From an uncultured Collinsella sp. (GTDB lineage Bacteria; Actinomycetota; Coriobacteriia; Coriobacteriales; Coriobacteriaceae): a stretch of 64,000 bases of DNA. Location of the stretch: NCBI GenBank assembly GCA_900541235.1, contig UQIW01000016.1:1-64000 (forward strand), read 5' to 3'. The notes beneath the pieces were generated by a model. That model was not told the DNA's origin. It made no database searches and saw only the letters and a list, made by a program, of their open reading frames with translations. The first letter of the stretch is position 1. Each line of letters starts with the position of its first letter. The translations under genes and the position numbers were made by a program. Positions 34,629 through 42,725 of the stretch are shown here, piece after piece.

Positions 34629-35830
34629 CGCTCAAGCTGGGCCAGCAGTTCCTCGACGACCTCGACGGCATCGCCGACAACCTTGTACTGGGCAGCACCA
34701 AAGATGGGGGCATCCGGGTCCTCGTTGATGGCGATAATGCACTCTGCCCCACCGATGCCGGCAAGATGCTGGATGGCGCCCGAAACACCGATACTCACGA
34801 GAAGCTTGGGCGAAACCGATACGCCGGTCTGGCCAATCTGATGGCGACACTCCAACCAGCCGGCCTCCACGACAGGTCGCGTGCAACCAAGCTCGGCTCC
34901 CAGAGCCTCGGCGAGCCTTCGCATCAGGGGCAGATTCTTCTTGGAGCCAATGCCGCGGCCCACCACGACCAAGCGCTCGGCATCGGCGATCGAGGCCTGC
35001 TGCCTCCACTCCTCGGCGGGAATCGAGATCTCGACACGAGCCTTAGCATCATCCGCAAGCGATATCTGGGTGATCGTGCCGGAGCGGTCGTAGTCAAAGT
35101 CGGGCGCCTTAAAGATGCCGGGACGAACCGTTGCCATCTGGGGACGATGATTGGGGCAGACGATGGTGGCCATCAGGTTGCCGCCAAACGCCGGACGCGT
35201 CTGTTGCAGCAGCCCCGTCTCCGTATCCATCGAAAGTACGGTGCAGTCAGCCGTAAGGCCCGTCTGCAAGCGCACGGCAACGCCGGGTGCCAGTTCGCGG
35301 CCAAAAGCGGTCGCACCGTATAGGATGGCCTCGGGTTTGCGTTCGGCTACCAAATCGCAGATCAAGCGGGCGTAGACCTCCGCATCGTTTTGGCGCAGGC
35401 GCTCGTCGCGACAGGCCAGGACTTCGTCGGCGCCCGCGCAAACCAGATGCTCCAGGTCGCCGAGAGAACCCTCGGGACCCATACCGATCAGTGCCACCAG
35501 ACGGCAGTCGCGAGCATCGGCAAGCTCGCGGCCCTTGCCCATAAGCTCATAGGCAACGGGAGTCACCGTATCGTGCTCGTCGGTCTGCGCGAATACCCAA
35601 ATGTCTCGATATGCATCAAGGTCCACCGCACCAGCGGCCTCGTCACGCTCGATCGAGATAGCGTTGACAGGGCAGGCGTCGACGCACCCACCGCATAGGA
35701 TGCAGCCGTCGGTTACGCGGGCGCATCGGCTGGGTCGCTCGCCTTCCACTACGATGCCGCCCGAGGCACAGGCGCGAACGCAGCGACCGCAGCCGATACA
35801 GGCTTCGCTATCGATAATCAGTCCGCTCAT
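34625..35830 (-). CDS. lctC: electron transfer flavoprotein alpha subunit with N-terminal ferredoxin domain (LctC-like)
   Basis: The 401-residue protein starts with a two-cluster ferredoxin domain: Cys11, 14, 17, 21 and Cys43, 46, 49, 53, both in CxxCxxCxxxC spacing. An EtfA core follows, with the FAD-binding end (VVVGRGIGSKKNLPLMRRLAEALGAELG; GQTGVSVSPKLLVSIGVSGAIQHL). An EtfA carrying a ferredoxin domain next to a GlcD-like enzyme is the arrangement of LctBCD in Acetobacterium woodii, which couples lactate oxidation by NAD+ to ferredoxin. It directly follows lctB. The role is inferred from this gene set. Confidence 0.88.
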   Translation of the reverse strand: MSGLIIDSEACIGCGRCVRACASGGIVVEGERPSRCARVTDGCILCGGCVDACPVNAISIERDEAAGAVDLDAYRDIWVFAQTDEHDTVTPVAYELMGKGRELADARDCRLVALIGMGPEGSLGDLEHLVCAGADEVLACRDERLRQNDAEVYARLICDLVAERKPEAILYGATAFGRELAPGVAVRLQTGLTADCTVLSMDTETGLLQQTRPAFGGNLMATIVCPNHRPQMATVRPGIFKAPDFDYDRSGTITQISLADDAKARVEISIPAEEWRQQASIADAERLVVVGRGIGSKKNLPLMRRLAEALGAELGCTRPVVEAGWLECRHQIGQTGVSVSPKLLVSIGVSGAIQHLAGIGGAECIIAINEDPDAPIFGAAQYKVVGDAVEVVEELLAQLER

Positions 35831-36646
35831 CTATGCCATCCCCTCGATAATCTTGGCAAGCTTTGCCGCCTGCTCGGACGCCGTCCCCTCAACGGCCTCG
35901 CACGTTTGGTCACGGTCGGGCACAAACGAGCGCACGACCTGTGTCGGCGACCCGGCAAGACCGCAACGCGCGGGGTCGGCGTTCACGTCGGCGGCACTGA
36001 CCACGCGCACGTCCGCCTCCTCCGCCGCGCGAATACCGGCAATACTCGGCATACGCAACTGGCCAATCTCCTTGGCAGTCGTCATCGCGCACGGCATCTC
36101 AAGGTACACCGTCTCCTCGCCGGCATCGCATCCGTGAACGAGCGCCAGCGAGCCACAGGTCGTAAAGCCCGCGCTCTGCACGCAGCTCACGTCGGTCACG
36201 CAGGGAATATCAAAGGCACCGGCAAGCTCGGGACCAATCTGGGCCGTATCGCCATCCACCGCCATCTTGCCGCAGATGAGCAGGTCGAAGTCCTCGTCGA
36301 GCGCCTCGATGCCGCACTTGAGGGCATAGGTGGTTGCCAGGGTATCGGCACCTGCAAAGGCGCGATCGGTCAGCAGCAGCGCATCGTCGGCGCCTCGAGC
36401 GATGCAGTCGCGCAGCAGCGACTCGGTCGCGGGGATGCCCATCGACACCACCGTCACGCGCACATCCATGCCAAAGCCGATAAAGTCGTCCTTCAGCGCC
36501 AGCGCGCATTCCAAAGCGCTCGCATCAAAGGGATTAATGACCGCCTGCTTGCCATCGCGCACGATGGTATTGGTCTTGGGGTCCATCTTGACCTCGGTGC
36601 TGCCCGGCACGGCCTTGACGCACACCACCATATGGAAATCGCTCAT
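35831..36646 (-). CDS. lctB: electron transfer flavoprotein beta subunit (LctB-like)
   Basis: The 271-residue EtfB has VCVKAVPGSTEVKMD at the start, NPFDASALECALAL and ICGKMAVDGDTAQIGPELAG, the flavin/nucleotide-binding segment seen in bifurcating EtfB. With the EtfA-ferredoxin protein it forms the electron-splitting module. ATG 36646 has AAAGGGGG nine bases upstream; an in-frame GTG six bases earlier is too close. It overlaps the end of lctD, so the genes are coupled. Confidence 0.88.
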   Translation of the reverse strand: MSDFHMVVCVKAVPGSTEVKMDPKTNTIVRDGKQAVINPFDASALECALALKDDFIGFGMDVRVTVVSMGIPATESLLRDCIARGADDALLLTDRAFAGADTLATTYALKCGIEALDEDFDLLICGKMAVDGDTAQIGPELAGAFDIPCVTDVSCVQSAGFTTCGSLALVHGCDAGEETVYLEMPCAMTTAKEIGQLRMPSIAGIRAAEEADVRVVSAADVNADPARCGLAGSPTQVVRSFVPDRDQTCEAVEGTASEQAAKLAKIIEGMA

Positions 36647-36648
36647 CT

Positions 36649-38250
36649 TCACGCGCCCCCTTTCTGGACGAGCTCATCCAAGAGCTTCTCCGAAAACAGG
36701 TTACCGCGACCCAGCTGCCCGGCAGGATCGAGCTGGAGCTTGAGCCGCGCCGACTCGACCATGGCCTCGTGACCGTACATCGTCTCCAAGAAGCCCGCCT
36801 TGATCTTGCCGACGCCGTGTTCTGCGGAGACGGCACCGCCCATGGCCGTGACCTCGGAAGCCCACTGGGCAAAGAGTTCTGCGCCGCGGCGATAATCCTG
36901 TGCATCGCGCGGCAGAATGTTCACATGCAGATGGTTGTTACCGATATGCCCCCAGGCGGCAGATTCAAGCCCACTTTCCGCCAGCGTGCGGCGATAGAGG
37001 GCGATAACATCGGCCAAGTGCGCGTTGGGCACCGACATGTCCGAACCCAGTTTGGTGATGGTGGGATCCATGCGGCGGCGCTCGTCGATGAGCATGTTGA
37101 CGCTCTCGGGCACCGCATGGCGGAAGAATCGCTGACACTCGCGATCGACCTCGGTGCGCGCGACCCATGTCGCATCGTCACTGCCGCCCGCAAGCTCCAG
37201 TACCCACCCCAAGTGATACAGCTCCTCAGTCGCCTGGGCTTCGTCGTCGCAGTCGAGCTCCACGTAGACACAGACCTTGGCGTCTTTGTCGAGCGCAGGC
37301 AGCGAGGCAAACGCCGTCGACTGCTCGCGCTGGCGACGTAGAATATCCAGGGCGCCAGCATCGAAGTACTCGATGGCAGCCGCATGGGACAGGACGGGAC
37401 GCACAGAATCGGTGAAGGACACGGCCTTGTCTTCGCTGTCGAAGAAGCAGCTCACGCCCCAAACGACCGCGGGTGCCACCTGCAGGGCAATCTCGAGTTC
37501 GGTGATGACACCGATTGTGCCACACGCACCGATAAACAGATCGATGGCATCCATATCGTCAGCAACGAAATAGCCCGAAGCATTTTTTGTCTTGGGCATG
37601 GTATAGCCGGGAAGATCGAGCTCGAGTGTACGGCCCGCTGCCGTCACGAGCGACAGGTGGCGGCCCTGGGCAAAAGCCTCGCCGCGCCGAAGCTCAAGCA
37701 AATCGCCATCAGCCAGCACGACGTGGAGTCCCGTGATATGTGGGCGCATGGGGCCGTAGGCGTAGCTGCGGGCACCGGAGGCGTTACATGCCGCCATGCC
37801 GCCCAGACAGGCAGACGCCTCGGTGGGATCGGTGGGAAAAAACTGCTCGGGAGCCTCTTGGAACTCCTCGTAGGCCTCAAGCGATGCCTGGTCCCAACCA
37901 GCGGTCGGCAGCACCTTCTTGCTCAGCTGCTTGCGCAGCTCCGAGAGCACAACGCCCGGCTCCACGCGCAGCAGAAATTGGCCTTGTTCATCGCGGCGAA
38001 GGCCCAAATAGCGATTCATACGGGAAGTATTGAGGATATGCCCGCCGTGGGGCACGGCGCCGGCGGCAAGGCCGGTTCGGGCGCCCTGAACCGTTACCGG
38101 AACACGCTCGGCATGGAGCTTTTCCAAAATGGCACGGACCTCGTTTTCCGTTGTCGGAAACGAGATGCTCGAGGCCTCGCCCGATGCGCGAGATTCATCG
38201 CGGCCATACTCTTCGAACTCGTCGGTGAAGGGTTTGATGGTTGCAGACAC
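36649..38250 (-). CDS. lctD: FAD-linked D-lactate dehydrogenase / glycolate oxidase GlcD family (LctD-like)
   Basis: The 533-residue flavoenzyme has a PCMH-type FAD domain (VQGARTGLAAGAVPHGG; CLGGMAACNASGARSYAYGPM; GACGTIGVITELE) and the C-terminal FAD-oxidase domain with GHIGNNHLHVNIL and AVSAEHGVGKIK. The substrate is lactate or a similar 2-hydroxy acid. Followed by EtfB and ferredoxin-EtfA in one overlapping operon, it fits the confurcating lactate dehydrogenase. Start is GTG 38250, with AAAGGGGGAG five bases upstream. Lactate versus glycolate cannot be settled by sequence alone. Confidence 0.88.
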   Translation of the reverse strand: MSATIKPFTDEFEEYGRDESRASGEASSISFPTTENEVRAILEKLHAERVPVTVQGARTGLAAGAVPHGGHILNTSRMNRYLGLRRDEQGQFLLRVEPGVVLSELRKQLSKKVLPTAGWDQASLEAYEEFQEAPEQFFPTDPTEASACLGGMAACNASGARSYAYGPMRPHITGLHVVLADGDLLELRRGEAFAQGRHLSLVTAAGRTLELDLPGYTMPKTKNASGYFVADDMDAIDLFIGACGTIGVITELEIALQVAPAVVWGVSCFFDSEDKAVSFTDSVRPVLSHAAAIEYFDAGALDILRRQREQSTAFASLPALDKDAKVCVYVELDCDDEAQATEELYHLGWVLELAGGSDDATWVARTEVDRECQRFFRHAVPESVNMLIDERRRMDPTITKLGSDMSVPNAHLADVIALYRRTLAESGLESAAWGHIGNNHLHVNILPRDAQDYRRGAELFAQWASEVTAMGGAVSAEHGVGKIKAGFLETMYGHEAMVESARLKLQLDPAGQLGRGNLFSEKLLDELVQKGGA

Positions 38251-38595
38251 GCGAACTCCCCCTTTAGCTAACTACAGTGTTTGCAGGGAGATGTTACCGC
38301 ATCGTTTCGTCGACGTGTTCGAGACCGTCTCCATAATTGGCGTTTTTTACGTTCGTGCAATTCGGCGAGCGGCTTGATTTCCTCGGCAGACGATGCTTTT
38401 GACACATATGGCCCCGCCGTCGCCGACCGCGCGATTGTCGCTCGAAAAAAGTTGGAGTATTTTTTGCCGCCTTTTACCTGCGGAGACGCCAATCCGTCAA
38501 GCATTTGGTCAGAAATTGGTCAAGTAGCGGCTGATAAGGTCGGCGTCGACAGCCAAAACCGATAGAAGTTTTGGCCCAGAAGCAGGGAGGTTCCC
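38251..38595. other. 345-base gap, no assured gene
   Basis: The divergent gap between lctD and the surface cluster is open in one frame on each strand (38268-38504 minus; 38281-38565 plus), but neither frame has a ribosome site and neither product is recognised. A short AT-rich run (TCGAAAAAAGTTGGAGTATT, about 38439-38458) lies in the middle. It may carry promoters for both sides, or an intergenic repeat. Confidence 0.4.
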
Positions 38596-38892
38596 ATGGC
38601 ATATTACTGGCCCCAGTACGGCATCGCCATCGAAGTCGACGACGATCCCCATCTCCTGCCTTTCGACGAAGAGGCATTCCCCGATACGACGGTCTACCAC
38701 GTTACCACCGATGTGATCTGCGACCCCGAGTCGTTCTCGGCGCTCGCCCACCACATCGCGCATATCCACGACATCGAGCTCCCTCCCGACTTCGACGAGC
38801 TCGTCTACTCGCGCCGTCTGATGCTTCACATGCTCTTTGGAGCGGACCCGTCCACCTTTGCGCGCGTCTATACCGCCAAGGATGCCGCATGA
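38596..38892 (+). CDS. hypothetical 98-aa acidic protein, surface cluster gene 1
   Basis: The 98-residue protein is acidic and soluble, with no signal peptide or membrane segment (MAYYWPQYGIAIEVDDDPHL at the start). GGGAGG lies six bases before ATG 38596, and its stop overlaps the next start in ATGA, so it is very likely real and coupled to gene 2. The family is not recognised. It could be a cytosolic partner of the membrane protein that follows. Confidence 0.75.
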   Translation: MAYYWPQYGIAIEVDDDPHLLPFDEEAFPDTTVYHVTTDVICDPESFSALAHHIAHIHDIELPPDFDELVYSRRLMLHMLFGADPSTFARVYTAKDAA

Positions 38893-39398
38893 GCGCGAAG
38901 AAGCCACCCCACTTTGCAGGCCTGGGTCGTCGCAAGAAGCTCATCGTTGCCTGCTTGGCCATCGTCTGTGCCCTTGTCGCCGTAGGACTATACGTTTGGC
39001 AGTCGCAGCCCGTACCCGAGGCGGGCGCTTCGGTTACGACGGCCGAGGGCAAAACGCGCCAGGAAATCCAAGATGAGCTCGACGCCATCGTCCGCGACAA
39101 CATGATGACGATTTCGGTCGCGCCGGTCGCTCAGCTGCAGGAGGACGGCAAACTGCGCGTCAACGTGCAAAACGTCCAAGACAATAAATTTCCCCAGCGA
39201 TTCCGCGTCATCCAAAACGACGAGACCATGTACGAATCCGGTGTGGTCGAGACCGGCAAGACAATCGAGACGTGCCCCGCCGGCGACATCAAAGAAGGCG
39301 AGGCGTACATCGAGATCCAGGCACTCGATGCAAAGACCCTCGACAGCCACGGCAATCCGACACGTGTCAAGGTACGGGTTGAGCAAACCGAGAACTAG
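38889..39398 (+). CDS. single-pass membrane protein, surface cluster gene 2
   Basis: The 169-residue protein has a basic N-terminus (GLGRRKKLIVA), one membrane helix (about 19-38) and an outside domain of about 130 residues, predicted as beta-rich (VQNVQDNKFPQRFRVIQND). No lipobox or sorting signal is present. The ATGA overlap with gene 1 and the 90-base gap to gene 3 suggest one operon. The ectodomain resembles short beta-sandwich modules but is not assigned. Confidence 0.75.
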   Translation: MSAKKPPHFAGLGRRKKLIVACLAIVCALVAVGLYVWQSQPVPEAGASVTTAEGKTRQEIQDELDAIVRDNMMTISVAPVAQLQEDGKLRVNVQNVQDNKFPQRFRVIQNDETMYESGVVETGKTIETCPAGDIKEGEAYIEIQALDAKTLDSHGNPTRVKVRVEQTEN

Positions 39399-39487
39399 CC
39401 TTCCGGCCGACACGGCACCGCATGCAATTCACCAGCATTCGTCCAATCATCGCGGGGACGGCCCGCGGCGAATAGAAAGGAACGACC

Positions 39488-40087
39488 ATGGACATCACCA
39501 GGAACATGAACGGAGTCAGAGCGCTCGTCGTGGGCACAGGGCTCGCGCTCGCGCTCGCAATGGGCGCCGCCCCGACGCCAGCTATGGCAGCCGGGCGCGT
39601 TGGAACCACGAAGGTAATGGTCAGGACCGAGATCGACAACGTTGAGTTCAAAGTTCCGACGGTTATTCCCTTCGTCGCCAAGGCCGACGGCACGCTTCAG
39701 GGCCCCTCAGAAGACGCGACCACCATCGACAATCATTCGGCCTACGGCATCCATGTCACCAACATGAAGATCGACGCCATGAACACCTGGACCATTGCCG
39801 CCGACGCCAAGGCCGGAACCGCGCAGAACTCCATCGACTTTAAGGTCGGCCCCGACGGCGCGCTCCAGAACGCCAGCGCCGCCGCGCAAGGGACGGGCCT
39901 CGATCTTTCCAAGAATGCAGCCTTCGACATGGGCTACCAGGGCATTGCCGGCGGCACGGACAAAATCAAGCTCAAGACAAGCGGAAACGTCGCCCGCGTC
40001 ACGCGCGACATCTTCCGCGTAACCGGCGAAGGCGATCAGGTTGCGACGATCACCTGGACGGTCGAGCCCGGTGCGCACACGGCATAA
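39488..40087 (+). CDS. secreted hypothetical protein, surface cluster gene 3
   Basis: The 199-residue protein has a Sec signal peptide with a hydrophobic core (ALVVGTGLALALAMG) and a likely cleavage after PTPAMA-A. The mature part is Gly/Thr/Asn-rich and beta-type, with FKVPTVIPFVAKADGTL and NAWTI/WTV-like strands at the end, reminiscent of secreted fibre or spore-coat-like domains, but not assigned. AAAGGA precedes ATG 39488. Its end overlaps the start of gene 4 by 17 bases. Confidence 0.8.
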   Translation: MDITRNMNGVRALVVGTGLALALAMGAAPTPAMAAGRVGTTKVMVRTEIDNVEFKVPTVIPFVAKADGTLQGPSEDATTIDNHSAYGIHVTNMKIDAMNTWTIAADAKAGTAQNSIDFKVGPDGALQNASAAAQGTGLDLSKNAAFDMGYQGIAGGTDKIKLKTSGNVARVTRDIFRVTGEGDQVATITWTVEPGAHTA

Positions 40088-40352
40088 GGCCGTCGCCCTG
40101 GCCGCCGCCGTCAGCATCCTAGCGTTTGGGCCAGCCATGGCCTTTGCCCAGCAAGAACAGGCGCAGGCCGCCACGCAAGTGACGGTCGACCTCTCGGAGC
40201 TCGACCGCGGCGACCGCGAGGAACCGTTGGCGCAGACAGGCGACAGACGATGGCTCTTGGCAGCAGGCGCCACAGCAGCAGGCGCGGGAACCGCCGGCCT
40301 CGGTCTGCACATCAAACGCAGCCAGAAACAAAACACGGACAGGCCGCACTAA
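40071..40352 (+). CDS. small cell-wall protein with LAXTG sorting signal, surface cluster gene 4
   Basis: The 93-residue protein has a signal peptide (VALAAAVSILAFGPAMAFA), about 30 mature residues, then EEPLAQTGD, a hydrophobic stretch of about 18 residues and a basic tail (IKRSQKQ). LAQTG fits the LAXTG signal recognised by class E sortases of actinobacteria, so it should be covalently anchored to the wall. The start used is GTG 40071, overlapping gene 3 by 17 bases; a GTG at 40041 is possible. The mature part is so short that it may act as an anchor or stalk for gene 3 or gene 5 products. Confidence 0.75.
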   Translation: MRTRHKAVALAAAVSILAFGPAMAFAQQEQAQAATQVTVDLSELDRGDREEPLAQTGDRRWLLAAGATAAGAGTAGLGLHIKRSQKQNTDRPH

Positions 40353-40370
40353 ATTAGCTAAGGAGACCCC

Positions 40371-41801
40371 ATGGCATCGAAGAACCTTTTGCCCGTCGTC
40401 GCACTCTGCGGCGCGCTCGCAACCGGAACGCCTGTCGCCGCTTGGGCGACTCCTGTCATGGCAGACTCCTTACCAGCGGCCCTAAGCTCCGCACCAAATC
40501 CGTCGAGCGCCATTGCGTGCAAGCGTTTTTCGATCGCACAGGCCGCAATCTCAACCTCGGGATGCCTTCGTCGTAATACGGACGGCTCGATAGTCGTGGA
40601 TATCAATCGTTCGAACAAGGCAAACGGCTCCCAGGCGGGGTGCGCCGTCTGCACGTGGCGCTCGGTTGTGCTCGATGCAGATGGCGATCCATGCAATTTA
40701 GAGCTGCGCATCGACATCGCTTCGGTCGATGACTCGGCGAACGGAGCGAAGGTCGCCTTCGACGGTACGTTTTTTGAGAAAGGAGGCGGTATATGTCTGG
40801 GCTGCGCCGCCGCGAATGCAGACGACACGCAGCCCACCCTCTCATTCACGGCATCGTTGCGGCTGACCAAAGCCGGTACCGATGCCATCGCGGCGGGAGA
40901 AGCGTCCCTGCTGTTCTACGCCGTCAGTACCAAAGACACAGACGCTCATTTCGAGAAGCCAGCCGGATCACTCAGCCTTACACGAGGGATAGAGGCAGGC
41001 CCTATTGAAATCGATGCCCGCGCGCAAAGCAGGCAACGCATTCTTGCCGACCCGGCGCTTCTCGAAATGGAGTGGAACGGATCCGGAGCCATCGGAATTC
41101 TCCCCTCCGCGTTTGACGCCAAGACGCTCCCCCCAAACGACGAACCCATCAACGCAACCATACAAGAAGAGAGCGCGGACAAAGAAGCAGGTGCGGGCGA
41201 CACGCCGTCGCCGACAAACAGCGTCCCAGCTTCTTTCGAAGCGCCGAATGAGCCCGCTGCCGATCCAAACGATCCCGAGTTCGCGGACAGTCTGGGGCTT
41301 GCTGATCCTCAAGAGATCGATGAAGGCAACTGCTGCGTGCTTGCCGCGCTCGACCACACAGAGGTCGTCGACGCTGCGAACATCGAAGTTGCCGCCGCCA
41401 ATCAGCCCGTCCGCAAGTCAGCCATCATCGCATTTCCTGAATCCATCGAAGTCGTCTTTTTGCCATCGGGCGAGGTCGTGGCCCCAACACTGCTCACCTT
41501 GTTGGGCGCCAAGAATACTCGAAACGAAATTAAAAAGGTCACGGTTGTCGACCCTGCAACCACCGCCAAGCTGCGTTTATACGCCGTTGCTCCAGACGGA
41601 GGCAAGACCTTAGAATTCGATGGTGACACACTCCTAGCCTGGCGACGTCTGGACATTATGGAAGACGTCTCGTACCAGATTGAACTTGAAGGGTTTGACC
41701 GCGCCCGAGATGCCGATATCATCGCCGCGGGCATCGAGTCCCCGCAACGGCTGATGACGCTACGCTTTGAATACTATCCCTACGTTCCGACGACAACCTA
41801 G
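40371..41801 (+). CDS. large secreted hypothetical protein, surface cluster gene 5
   Basis: The 476-residue protein has a signal peptide (LLPVVALCGALATGTPVAAWA) and no membrane anchor or sorting signal at its C-terminus. The mature part carries two CxxC pairs (CAVC, CLGC) and a CC, an acidic Pro/Ala-rich linker near 275-330 and a beta-rich C-terminal domain. The family is not recognised. AAGGAG lies ahead of ATG 40371. As the last gene of the cluster it might be held by genes 2 or 4. Confidence 0.78.
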   Translation: MASKNLLPVVALCGALATGTPVAAWATPVMADSLPAALSSAPNPSSAIACKRFSIAQAAISTSGCLRRNTDGSIVVDINRSNKANGSQAGCAVCTWRSVVLDADGDPCNLELRIDIASVDDSANGAKVAFDGTFFEKGGGICLGCAAANADDTQPTLSFTASLRLTKAGTDAIAAGEASLLFYAVSTKDTDAHFEKPAGSLSLTRGIEAGPIEIDARAQSRQRILADPALLEMEWNGSGAIGILPSAFDAKTLPPNDEPINATIQEESADKEAGAGDTPSPTNSVPASFEAPNEPAADPNDPEFADSLGLADPQEIDEGNCCVLAALDHTEVVDAANIEVAAANQPVRKSAIIAFPESIEVVFLPSGEVVAPTLLTLLGAKNTRNEIKKVTVVDPATTAKLRLYAVAPDGGKTLEFDGDTLLAWRRLDIMEDVSYQIELEGFDRARDADIIAAGIESPQRLMTLRFEYYPYVPTTT

Positions 41802-41919
41802 GGCTTTCCCGCTGAACGCCAGACTTAATACCACTCATATAACGTATTAGACAAGTCGCGATATGCCCTGCGTTCCATTCTGCTACGATTGCCAAGGTGG
41901 CATCAATACGGGAGGGCTC

Positions 41920-42636
41920 ATGCCGGGCTTGGGAACAATCATCAACGTTGTGCTTTTGATTGCGGGCGGTCTTTTGGGATTAGCGGGCGGCCGTTTTATC
42001 ACGCCCCGTATCCAAGATACCCTTATGAAGGCGTCCGGGCTGTGCGTCCTGTTTATCGGCTTGGGCGGCACCATGCAAAAGATGCTCGTCATCGATGGGA
42101 AAGCCCTGGCGACCACCGGCACCACCATGCTGATCGTCTCATTTGCGCTCGGCTCGCTTATCGGCGAGGCCATCAACCTGGAGGCCGCCATCGAAGACCT
42201 CGGCGAATGGCTCAAGCGCAAGACTGGCAGCGAGGGCGATAACGAGTTTACCAACGCTTTTGTCTCGGCTTCACTCACCGTGTGTATCGGCGCCATGGCC
42301 ATTGTGGGGTCAATCCAGGACGGCCTGCTCGGCGACTGGTCCACACTCGCCCTGAAGGGTGCACTGGACTGCATCATTGTCTGCACCATGACGGCCTCGC
42401 TCGGCCGCGGCTGCATCTTCTCGGCCCTGCCCGTCGCCGTGTTCCAGGGGACGATCACGCTGTTTGCGGGCGCGCTCTCCCCCATCATGACCACGGCGGC
42501 CCTCGACAGCCTCTCACTCGTGGGATCCATGCTCATCTTCTGCGTCGGCGTCAACCTTATCCGACCTCAGACCTTCCGCACGGCCAACATGCTGCCCGCC
42601 GTCGTCATAGCCGTCATCTACGCCCTCCTGTTCTAA
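41920..42636 (+). CDS. DUF554 family membrane protein
   Basis: The 238-residue protein has about seven helices and the typical DUF554 (YdfK-like) N-terminus PGLGTIINVVLLIAGGLLGL, and later SLTVCIGAMAIVGSIQDGL. It may be a transporter; no activity is established. GGGAGG lies four bases before ATG 41920; the longer frame from 41863 is rejected. It is separated from the TerB operon by a short gap with a good promoter. Confidence 0.9.
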   Translation: MPGLGTIINVVLLIAGGLLGLAGGRFITPRIQDTLMKASGLCVLFIGLGGTMQKMLVIDGKALATTGTTMLIVSFALGSLIGEAINLEAAIEDLGEWLKRKTGSEGDNEFTNAFVSASLTVCIGAMAIVGSIQDGLLGDWSTLALKGALDCIIVCTMTASLGRGCIFSALPVAVFQGTITLFAGALSPIMTTAALDSLSLVGSMLIFCVGVNLIRPQTFRTANMLPAVVIAVIYALLF

Positions 42637-42678
42637 ATCTATCTACGTTGCGGCATTTCGAACATCTGTTTGATGCTG

Positions 42679-42687
42679 TGCTATGAT
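42679..42687 (+). promoter_or_regulatory. promoter of the TerB operon (extended -10)
   Basis: TGCTATGAT is an extended -10 with one change from TATAAT. About 17 bases upstream CGAACA gives a weak -35, as is common for extended -10 promoters. A transcript would start near 42694, about 30 bases before the GTG of the TerB gene. Confidence 0.55.
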
Positions 42688-42725
42688 ATGAGGTCACCGA
42701 CACCGTATAGGGAGAGGAGAGGGCG

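Noticed and set aside
38268..38565. Small genes in the gap before the surface cluster
   Set aside because: Frames on both strands lack ribosome sites and recognisable products.
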